A stretch of 64,000 nucleotides of DNA from Pseudomonas sp. SST3 (GTDB lineage: Bacteria; Pseudomonadota; Gammaproteobacteria; Pseudomonadales; Pseudomonadaceae): contig NZ_QORI02000012.1 of the NCBI RefSeq assembly GCF_003325755.1, positions 62,001-126,000 on the forward strand, written 5' to 3'. Below the pieces are notes generated by a model that was not told the DNA's origin, searched no databases, and was given only the letters and a program-made list of their open reading frames with translations. The position numbers were made by a program, and so were the translations under genes. Positions 1-6,484 of the stretch are shown here, one piece after another (position 1 is the first letter of the stretch; each line of letters starts with the position of its first letter).

Positions 1-1158
1 CTTGACACCATAGAGGCCGAACCAGGCCAGCGCACCCAGGCTGGCGAACAGCCAGAGGCCCATCTGGTAATCGCCGGTGGCTTGCTTGACGGCACCCAGG
101 CCTGCGGTCAGCAGGAAACCGCCAATGCCGCCGGCCATGCCGACCAGCCCAGTCATCACGCCGATCTCCTTGCTGAAGCGTTGTGGCACCAGCTGGAAGA
201 CCGCGCCGTTGCCCGCACCCAGGCTGAGCATGGCGACGACGAACAGCGCCAGTGCGGCCGTCGAGCTCGACAGGTTGAAGCCAACCACGAACAGGCAGGC
301 GGCCGCGACCGTATACATCACCAGCAGTGAACGGATTCCACCGATGCGGTCGGCCAGCGCGCCGCCGAGCGGCCGTAGCAGACTGCCGGCGAACACGCAC
401 GCGGCGGTGTAATAGCCGGCCTTGACCGGGTCGAAGGCGTACTGGTCGTGGAAGTAGCCGGGCAGGGTGCTGGCCAGCCCGAGGAAACCGCCGAAGGTCA
501 CGCTGTAGAAGAACATGAACCACCAGCTGTCACGATCACCTAGGGCTTTCATGTAGTCGGCGAAGGATTTCGGGGCAGGGCGGTTGGGGGCGTTCTTGGC
601 GAAGGTGGCGAAGATGATCAGCGTCAGCATCAGCGGGATCAGCGCCAGGCCGAACACATTGCTCCAGCCGAACATGGTGGCCAGCACCGGTGCGAAGAGT
701 GCCGCGAACACGGTGCCCGAGTTGCCCGCGCCGGCGATCCCCATGGCCTTGCCCTGATGCTGCGGCGGATACCACTGCGAAGCCAGCGGCAGCGCCACGG
801 CGAAGGAGGCGCCGGCCATGCCGAGGAACAGGCCGAGCAGCAGCGCCTGCTCATAGCTGTGCACGCCGTGCAGCCAGGCGACGAACAACGCGGCGATCAC
901 CACGATCTGGCCGAGCAGCCCAGCCGTTTTCGGCGAGGTGCGATCGGCGAGCATGCCCAGCACCAGGCGCAGCACTGCGCCGGACAGAATGGGTGTGGCG
1001 ACCATGAAGGCACGCTGTTGTGTGGTCAGACCCAGGTCTGCGGCGATCTGAACGCCCATGGGGCCGAGCACATACCAGACCATGAAACTCAGATCGAAAT
1101 AGAGAAAGGCGGAGAACAGCGTCGGCGTATGGCCGGATTTCCAGAAACTCGTATGCAT
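1..1158 (-). CDS. nasA: Nitrate/nitrite transporter, MFS family (C-terminus beyond window)
   Basis: Inner-membrane major facilitator protein of the NarK/NasA nitrate-nitrite porter family, expected to import nitrate for assimilation. The frame is open at base 1, so 386 residues from the ATG at 1158 are present and only a short C-terminal part is missing. Hydrophobic segments alternate along the protein. Two glycine/asparagine-rich stretches typical of the family's nitrate signatures are visible at about residues 140-148 (GIAGAGNSG) and 313-321 (LGAGNGAVF). It lies downstream of a sigma-54 type promoter and an ANTAR-controlled leader terminator, with nasT and nasS encoded upstream on the same strand; this context favours an assimilatory NasA role over a respiratory NarK role. 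The family assignment is strong. The assimilatory role is inferred from the neighbours. Confidence 0.9.
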   Translation of the reverse strand, partial: MHTSFWKSGHTPTLFSAFLYFDLSFMVWYVLGPMGVQIAADLGLTTQQRAFMVATPILSGAVLRLVLGMLADRTSPKTAGLLGQIVVIAALFVAWLHGVHSYEQALLLGLFLGMAGASFAVALPLASQWYPPQHQGKAMGIAGAGNSGTVFAALFAPVLATMFGWSNVFGLALIPLMLTLIIFATFAKNAPNRPAPKSFADYMKALGDRDSWWFMFFYSVTFGGFLGLASTLPGYFHDQYAFDPVKAGYYTAACVFAGSLLRPLGGALADRIGGIRSLLVMYTVAAACLFVVGFNLSSSTAALALFVVAMLSLGAGNGAVFQLVPQRFSKEIGVMTGLVGMAGGIGGFLLTAGLGAVKQATGDYQMGLWLFASLGALAWFGLYGVK

Positions 1159-1243
1159 GGACACCTCACTGACAGCGCATCCGGCGCACGAGGTTGAGCG
1201 ACGGAGCATGCGGTGACCGCCAACCGGTTCGGTGTGGCGGGGC

Positions 1244-1333
1244 AAAAAAAAAGCGCCGCGAAGCCACCGCCATTTCGAGCGGGGCAACGCGACGCCTTTG
1301 TCATGTCTATGAGTAACCGCCTTTGGCTACCTG
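1244..1333 (-). promoter_or_regulatory. nasA leader: ANTAR two-hairpin antiterminator and intrinsic terminator
   Basis: Read as RNA on the minus strand, hairpin P1 (1330 to 1313) is GTAGCC-AAAGGC-GGTTAC. Hairpin P2 (1305 to 1288) has stem GAC/GTC, extended by a G-U pair and a terminal C-G pair, around the same hexaloop AAAGGC. Seven bases separate them. The 5' arm of a terminator, GCGTCGCG (1295-1288), overlaps the loop end and 3' arm of P2. It pairs with CGCGGCGC (1260-1253) and is followed by nine U (1252-1244). P2 and the terminator therefore exclude each other. A hexaloop with A at position 1 and G at position 4 in tandem hairpins is the known recognition motif of ANTAR proteins such as NasT. 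The inferred switch: free NasT holds P1-P2 and lets transcription reach nasA; NasS without nitrate sequesters NasT. Confidence 0.88.
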
Positions 1334-1343
1334 TTGTGCACTA

Positions 1344-1359
1344 AGCAGAAGCTGTGCCA
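1344..1359 (-). promoter_or_regulatory. Sigma-54 promoter of nasA
   Basis: The minus strand reads TGGCACAGCTTCTGCT, against the -24/-12 consensus TGGCAC-N5-TTGCW. GG and GC are ten bases apart as required, with one departure (C for the first T of the -12 box). The start would lie near 1333, just before the first ANTAR hairpin, so the leader contains the whole switch. Nitrogen-regulated (NtrC-dependent) transcription is the expected input; I did not identify an NtrC site. Confidence 0.8.
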
Positions 1360-1462
1360 AGAGAAGCAACCACGCTGTTCTGCGGCCTTGGCTGATTACC
1401 TGACGTGTTCTGAAGGTAAAAAAGGTGCAGGTCTGGTGCACGGTGCGTCGAATCGGGGCGCC

Positions 1463-1906
1463 TTAAGCGATGCGGTTGACCTTAGGGAACTTCGCGTCGA
1501 ATTCGCCGGGCATCGGCACGACGCGTTTGTCCAGATAGTTGTAGAAAACGAAGCCAGACTTGGCCATGGCTATGAGCGTGTCGTCGGCGGGACGGGTAAT
1601 GCGGAACGTAATGTCGCCACCGTAGCGGTTGAAATCCATTACGCCGACTTCTAACAGCAGCACATCGCGCGCATGGGCTTCGGCTTTGTAGGTGGTCGCC
1701 AGATCAGTGACGATGATCCCCCTGCCGTCCTTACTGGTCTCGGCGATGCCGTAGGCAAACAGAAAGCGCGCGCGGGCTTCGGAAATCATCGAGATCATCG
1801 AGTCGTTGGCCAGATGATTGCCGGCGTTGATATCGGTAATGCGCACGGTGAGCTGGGTGGTGAAGCAGAACTGGTTTTCGGGAAACTGCAGGGTCAGGCG
1901 GGCCAT
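1463..1906 (-). CDS. Hotdog-fold acyl-CoA thioesterase family protein
   Basis: A 147-residue protein of the YbgC/FcbC-like hotdog thioesterase type, probably cytoplasmic and acting on an acyl-CoA of unknown identity. The pattern TVRITDINAGNHLAND near residues 19-34 matches the N-terminal strand and active-site region of the family, followed by the long helix SMISEARARF and strands including GVMDFNRYGG. Start chosen at the ATG at 1906, giving MARLTL and the family's usual length; the frame continues 44 codons upstream without recognisable sequence. GAGAG lies about six bases before the start. It sits between the nitrate-binding relic and nasA but has no obvious part in nitrate use. Substrate cannot be assigned. 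Confidence 0.8.
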   Translation of the reverse strand: MARLTLQFPENQFCFTTQLTVRITDINAGNHLANDSMISMISEARARFLFAYGIAETSKDGRGIIVTDLATTYKAEAHARDVLLLEVGVMDFNRYGGDITFRITRPADDTLIAMAKSGFVFYNYLDKRVVPMPGEFDAKFPKVNRIA

Positions 1907-2043
1907 GGTGCTCTCGTTACTGGGCGTGTACTGGGCGCTGGTTGCGGCGCGATGGGCGGGCGCGGATTCTACGTGCCCACCGGCCAGGCCCAAACAAGAT
2001 TCAGCCCGCTGATGACTACCGCATGTCGCGTATCGCACCTGTG

Positions 2044-2625
2044 TCAGGCGATGCTATGGCGGATGCCCCGCAGGCGCTCGGCGATGATCGGCGTGATCAG
2101 TGCGTAGCATTCGGCTGGCGCCAGGCTGATACGCGGAGCATCGATCAGGTTGCGCTCCAAATGCTCGATGAGGTTGCCCAGTGTCTTTCCACCAATCGGG
2201 TCGGCCAGCCGCTCGCAGAGGTAGCGCATCTGGATCTGCATATCCAGCGGACAGCCCTCGTTCGGTGCGTAGTAGCCGGGATGAATGCGCGCCGGCGGCA
2301 AGCCAGTAGCGCAGCTCGTAGTTGTGCGTTGAAACCGGGAACACCATGCCCTGGTTGAACGACTTCCCGCTGGCATTGAGCCGCTCGATCACTGGTTTGA
2401 GCGCATCGGCCTTGACCGGATGCTGCGGTTTGCCATCGACCATCGTCACATGGGGCTTCATCTGTTTTCAGATCGCGTTGGACATCGTGATGGCATTGCT
2501 ATTGAGTCCATGGTGAAGGCGGTGATGATCTCGCTCTTGGTACCAAAACCGATGGTTGCGCCGATCGGCTGGCCGGACAGCATGTGCGCGCCGTCCAGTT
2601 CGCCATCGATGAGCCGGTCCAGCAG
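2044..2625 (-). pseudogene. Decayed nitrate-binding protein (NrtA/NasF type), fused to an unidentified tail
   Basis: Relic of a periplasmic nitrate ABC-transporter binding protein. In three successive frames the minus strand gives [12 protein letters not shown], then [12 protein letters not shown] followed by a TGA where the family has tryptophan, then [20 protein letters not shown] and onward to HNYELRYWLAAG. A further shift near 2300 gives IHPGYYAP. These pieces are collinear with NrtA-type proteins but need at least two frameshifts and one stop to be crossed. The N-terminus with signal peptide and the whole C-terminal half are absent. From about 2270 to 2044 the frame continues with sequence I cannot match to NrtA (CPLDMQIQMRYLCERL and onward, ending at 2044), which may be a different gene joined by a deletion. 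The bases 2626-2850 upstream hold nothing I recognise. Confidence 0.72.
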
Positions 2626-2850
2626 AACCTTGGTTCGGTTGCGGGGCAGGGCAGTACCAGCGGGCGCTGTTTTGGTTCGCCAGGAGTACGGGTGGCGTGC
2701 CTACGGTGCCGTTGCGGCAACTTATGCGCAGGCGGAACCATCAAGCTCGTGGTTGCCTTGAACATGGCGAAGAGGGCTGATGAAGGGGCGATGCGCGCCG
2801 GGCCGCAATCGCCCCACCTCGATATGTGGGGCGGGGTTAGGCGCTGCGGA

Positions 2851-3429
2851 TTACTGACCCAGCAAGTCGTTCATGGCGATGATCTGCTCGGCGACCTGGA
2901 TCAGCTTCTGCTGGCGGCTCATGGCCTGGCGACGCATGAGGGTGTAGGCCTCTTCCTCATTGCAGCTGCGCATCTTCATCAACATGCCCTTGGCCAGTTC
3001 GATGCGCTTGCGTTCCGCCAGTTGTTGGTCGCGTGCGTGCAGTTGCGCACGAATCGCCTGGTCGCTTTCGAAGCGGGCCATGGCCACGTCGAGGATGGGC
3101 TTCAGGCGTTGGGCCTGGATACCTTCGACGATGTAGGCGCTGACACCGGCGCGGATCGCCTGACGCATGGCGCTGGGGTTGTTGTCGTCGGTAAACATGA
3201 CGATGGGACGCGGCTGATCGCGGCTGACCATCACCACCTGTTCCATCACGTCTCGGCCGGGGGAGTCGGTGTCGATCAGCACCACATCGGGGCGTATGGA
3301 CTCGACGCGCTCAGGCAGGTCGATAGTCAGGCCGGATTCTTCTATCACCTCGAAACCAACTTCGATCAGGGCAGCGCGCAGGCGGCCGACTTTGCGTGGG
3401 GTATCGTCGATCAGGAGAACGCGAAGCAT
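2851..3429 (-). CDS. nasT: Nitrate-responsive ANTAR antiterminator NasT
   Basis: A 192-residue RNA-binding regulator. Residues 1-120 form a response-regulator receiver domain (acidic pair in LLIDD, predicted acceptor Asp in VVLIDTDS, lysine region replaced by FTDDN). A linking coiled coil leads to a C-terminal ANTAR domain of about 55 residues with the conserved pattern RIELAKGMLM and AYTLMRRQAM. ANTAR proteins bind paired hexaloop hairpins and prevent terminator formation; such a target is present in the nasA leader about 1.5 kb downstream. The ATG at 3429 is preferred, with GGGAGA seven bases upstream; a TTG at 3447 overlapping the nasS stop is an alternative. It follows nasS by 14 bases, so the two are co-transcribed. 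In characterised systems NasS holds NasT until nitrate binds. Confidence 0.93.
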   Translation of the reverse strand: MLRVLLIDDTPRKVGRLRAALIEVGFEVIEESGLTIDLPERVESIRPDVVLIDTDSPGRDVMEQVVMVSRDQPRPIVMFTDDNNPSAMRQAIRAGVSAYIVEGIQAQRLKPILDVAMARFESDQAIRAQLHARDQQLAERKRIELAKGMLMKMRSCNEEEAYTLMRRQAMSRQQKLIQVAEQIIAMNDLLGQ

Positions 3430-3443
3430 GGCTGTCTCCCTTG

Positions 3444-4664
3444 TCAAAGAATGCCGAACGTGGCGGTATCAGTCAGAGCATGCAAGGCGAAGCTGCGTGC
3501 ATATCCAGCCGGGTCGCTGCCGTCCCAATGGCTTCCATCCATCAACACGGTGCTGCGCATGGACGAGTCGGGCACGGGGATGTTCAAGGCCGTTGCCGCG
3601 TCGCGATAAAGGCTGCTCTGTTGCACGGTCTGCGCTACGGCGAGGTAATCCGGATCCTCACGCAGCATGCCCCAGCGGCGCAGCTGCGTCATGAACCAGA
3701 CACCGTCGGAATGGTAGGGCACGTTGGCCTCGCCATTACCGAAAAAGCGTAGTGGGTGGTCGTCCTGCCAAGCATGGCCCAGTCCATCTTCATACTGGCC
3801 GAGGAAACGCGGCTCGATGGCCGCCATCGGCGCGTCGACATAGTCGCTGCCGGCGATCAGGCGCGCAGTGCTGCGGCGGTTTTCCTGGCTTTCATCGATG
3901 AAGCGGCTTGCCTCGAGGATGGCCATGACCAGCGCGCGGGCGGTGTTGGGATACTCCTCGACAAAGGCCCGAGTACAACCCAGCACCTTTTCCGGGTGGT
4001 CGGGCCAGATCGACTGGCTGGTGGCGAGTGTGAATGCCTTGTCCTCCTGGATCGCCTGGGCGCCCCAAGGTTCGCCGGCACAAAAGCCGTCGATGCGTCG
4101 TGCCCGCAGATGCCCGACCATTTGCGAGGGTGGCACTACAAGCGTACGCACGTCGCTCAGCGGGTGGATACCATGGGCCGCCAGCCAGTAGTAGAGCCAG
4201 AGCGCATGCGTACCTGTGGGAAACGTCTGCGCCAGAACCAACTTCGCACCGCTTTGGCGCACACAGCTGCTGAGTGCCTCCGGATCGGTCACCCCAGCAG
4301 CCTTGAGCGAGCAGGACAGGCTGATGCTCTGACCGTTCTGGGCCAGCCCCATAAGCACCGCCATGTCTACCGGTGCACCGCCGCCGATACCCAGATGCAC
4401 CGCATAAACCAATCCGTACAACGCGTGGGCTGCATCCAGCTCACCTTCGATCAGCTTGTCACGCAGGCTGGACCAGGACGTCTGCCGCTGCAGATTGAGT
4501 GTCAGGCCATAGGGCTGAGCAAAGCCCTGGGTGGCGGCGACGATCAGTGAAGCGGCATCGGTCAGGGCCATGAAGCCAAGGTTGACCACGTGTTTTTCCG
4601 GTGCATCGCTGCCTGCGACCCAGGCCAGCGAGTCGGAACGTAGTAGGGTACTGGGATGAATCAT
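3444..4664 (-). CDS. nasS: Cytoplasmic nitrate sensor NasS (NrtA-like binding protein)
   Basis: A 406-residue protein of the NrtA/CmpA ligand-binding family without a signal peptide, as expected for the soluble nitrate sensor that binds and inhibits NasT. Family stretches include NLGFMALTDAASL near residues 24-36, KLIEGELDAAHAL near 65-77, TGTHALWLYYWLA and the conserved IDGFCAGEPWG in the middle. Start is the ATG at 4664; the open frame upstream lacks family similarity. It is the first gene of nasST and sits behind a sigma-54 type promoter at 4744-4759. The absence of a nearby complete nitrate ABC transporter supports sensing rather than transport. Confidence 0.9.
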   Translation of the reverse strand: MIHPSTLLRSDSLAWVAGSDAPEKHVVNLGFMALTDAASLIVAATQGFAQPYGLTLNLQRQTSWSSLRDKLIEGELDAAHALYGLVYAVHLGIGGGAPVDMAVLMGLAQNGQSISLSCSLKAAGVTDPEALSSCVRQSGAKLVLAQTFPTGTHALWLYYWLAAHGIHPLSDVRTLVVPPSQMVGHLRARRIDGFCAGEPWGAQAIQEDKAFTLATSQSIWPDHPEKVLGCTRAFVEEYPNTARALVMAILEASRFIDESQENRRSTARLIAGSDYVDAPMAAIEPRFLGQYEDGLGHAWQDDHPLRFFGNGEANVPYHSDGVWFMTQLRRWGMLREDPDYLAVAQTVQQSSLYRDAATALNIPVPDSSMRSTVLMDGSHWDGSDPAGYARSFALHALTDTATFGIL

Positions 4665-4729
4665 GCGGACTAGAGCCTTTGGCGGGGGCGCTACCACTGC
4701 CGGGAGCGGCGGCGAGCGCACTGGGAAAT

Positions 4730-4759
4730 CATATGGTCTGCAAAGCAAGCCATATGCCA
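4730..4759 (-). promoter_or_regulatory. Sigma-54 promoter of nasST with overlapping inverted repeat
   Basis: The minus strand at 4759-4744 reads TGGCATATGGCTTGCT, matching TGGCAC-N5-TTGCW except T for C at the sixth base, with the ten-base GG-to-GC spacing intact. The start would be near 4733, about 70 bases before nasS. An inverted repeat CATATGG/CCATATG (4730-4736 and 4750-4756, 13-base gap) overlaps the promoter and could be an operator or chance. Confidence 0.68.
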
Positions 4760-4857
4760 AAGGCGAGCGTGCTAGCCCATCAGCATCCAGGTGCTGGCCG
4801 TGATTCACTCAAGTCGGCCGGCGAGGTTCTTGTCGCCTGCGAGATAGCCTGTGCGCT

Positions 4858-6480
4858 TCAGCGCGGGTACAGCGGCGGCAGGGCGCCTGTTTCCTGTTCG
4901 GTGGTTGCTGCGTGTGCGGTCGGCAGGTTCTGGATGGCCTGCCATAGCGCTTCGCCTTGCCAACGCTGGCCGGTCTCGCTGTAGAGCGCACCATTCAGGC
5001 CGTCGAGGGCGTCGGACAGCGGGATGAAGCGTGCGGCCATGTCCGCCAACGTTTCCGGTTGCTGACGTGCCCAGGCATCGAGCGCGTGGCGGGTCGCCTG
5101 GGTGTCGTTGGCCAGGCAGGCGCGTTTCAGGTCATCGAGCAGGCTGCGCGGGGTGGGGCCGCTCTGTACCGTGCGGATTACCGCCGGCTGGCTGCGTGCG
5201 CGTAGCCACAGGCCGAAGCCGAGCAGTGTGGTCAGAGCCAGTACAGCGCTGCTTAGCTGCCATGCCCACAACGTTTGTGCCTGGAGCTGCGGCTGAGCGG
5301 CAGCGGAATTTTCGATTGAGGGTTGCTGCAGTTCGGGGTTTTCCGCCACTTGAAGTGGTCGTTCGGGCAGCGTGGTGCGCTCCAGCCGGTCCTCGGTTGT
5401 GTTCCACCAGACCAGTTCCACGGCAGGAAGCACGAAGTCGCCGGCTCGCGTCGCCACCAGTGCCGCGCGTTGCTCACGGCTGCCGCTGACCCCGTCGTCG
5501 GTGACCGCATCGTTCAGACTCGGTTGATCAGGATAGCGACGCAGGCCGGGCACAGACGGCGTCTCGATCGGTGGCAATTGGGCGCTGGACAGACCGTCGG
5601 CCTTCACCAGCAGGCTGCGTGTCAGCGCCTCACCCAGCTGCGCCTCTTGCGGCTGCGGGCTCCAGGCTTCGACCAATGTCAGGCTGGTCGCCGGAAGCCA
5701 GGGGGCATCAGCGGGGTAATCGGCCGGCTTCGGTTTGACTTGCAGCGGGATCTCGGGAGATTTGACCTGGGTGGATTTACCGAAGCGAGAGCCATAGTAG
5801 TCACCGGTGGCGGCAACCGTGGTCGCGCTGAATAGCTGCGCGGGAATGGTCAGCGCTCCGCTCTGCTGGGGAAACAGCGCATAGCGGATCTCGATCACAC
5901 CATGGCGAATGCCGTTGATGTCTTTTTCATAGGTGCGCGGTTCTCCGAGGCGTTCGACCAGCGCGTCGCTCATCTGTAACGGCGAGAGCGTGCTGTCATC
6001 GTAGAGCGAAACGGAATGGTAGATGCGCAGGGTCAGGACCACTTGTGCCTGAACATAGACGTTGTCCTGATCGAGGCTGGAGTCGATGAATATCGGGGCC
6101 AGCTTGTCGCCGTCCTCGGCGCTGGATTCACTGACGTTGAGGGTGATGGGTTCGCTACGCCAGTCGCCCAGCTGCAGCGGTGGGATGATCACGTAACCGG
6201 TCTGTCGAGGCTGAAGGGTGATCAGCCATTTGGTAATAGCCCGCGCCTCGCCATTGCTGCCCGAGAGCTGGCTGAGCTGGCGGGTGCCGAATACCTTGAA
6301 GAGGCTATCGAGCGGCTGCAGGTCCGGTTTGCCGAACACCGTGGTGCCACCGACCTCAAGCGTCAGCTCGACGGTTTCGTCCAGGCTCAGTTGGGTGCGG
6401 TCGACCCTGGCGATAAGTGGCGCGGCGCTCGTCTGGTAAGCGAGCATGAGCAGGAACACCAGTGTTGTTAGCCGCGTCAT
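4858..6480 (-). CDS. batD: BatD-like membrane protein, oxygen-tolerance family
   Basis: A 540-residue envelope protein with an N-terminal signal peptide (MTRLTTLVFLLMLAYQTSA) and Ig-like beta repeats. A late transmembrane segment (SSAVLALTTLLGFGLWL, near residues 420-436) is followed by a cytoplasmic helical tail. This is the BatD architecture. The ATG at 6480 follows the stop of the BatB/C gene by four bases, so it is the last gene of the MoxR/Bat operon. Bat proteins were linked to aerotolerance in Bacteroides and to envelope stress elsewhere; the biochemical role is not known. The C-terminal region (LLDDLKRACLANDTQATRHA) resembles a substrate- or partner-binding helical bundle, which is inference. 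Confidence 0.85.
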   Translation of the reverse strand: MTRLTTLVFLLMLAYQTSAAPLIARVDRTQLSLDETVELTLEVGGTTVFGKPDLQPLDSLFKVFGTRQLSQLSGSNGEARAITKWLITLQPRQTGYVIIPPLQLGDWRSEPITLNVSESSAEDGDKLAPIFIDSSLDQDNVYVQAQVVLTLRIYHSVSLYDDSTLSPLQMSDALVERLGEPRTYEKDINGIRHGVIEIRYALFPQQSGALTIPAQLFSATTVAATGDYYGSRFGKSTQVKSPEIPLQVKPKPADYPADAPWLPATSLTLVEAWSPQPQEAQLGEALTRSLLVKADGLSSAQLPPIETPSVPGLRRYPDQPSLNDAVTDDGVSGSREQRAALVATRAGDFVLPAVELVWWNTTEDRLERTTLPERPLQVAENPELQQPSIENSAAAQPQLQAQTLWAWQLSSAVLALTTLLGFGLWLRARSQPAVIRTVQSGPTPRSLLDDLKRACLANDTQATRHALDAWARQQPETLADMAARFIPLSDALDGLNGALYSETGQRWQGEALWQAIQNLPTAHAATTEQETGALPPLYPR

Positions 6481-6484
6481 CGAT

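Noticed and set aside
1089..1304. Minus-strand frame in the nasA leader
   Set aside because: It crosses the terminator hairpin and the true nasA start in another frame; no ribosome-binding site.
2584..3609. A 341-codon open frame on the plus strand
   Set aside because: It lies antisense to nasT and the start of its neighbours, has no ribosome-binding site, and its sequence shows only the mirror of nasT codon bias.
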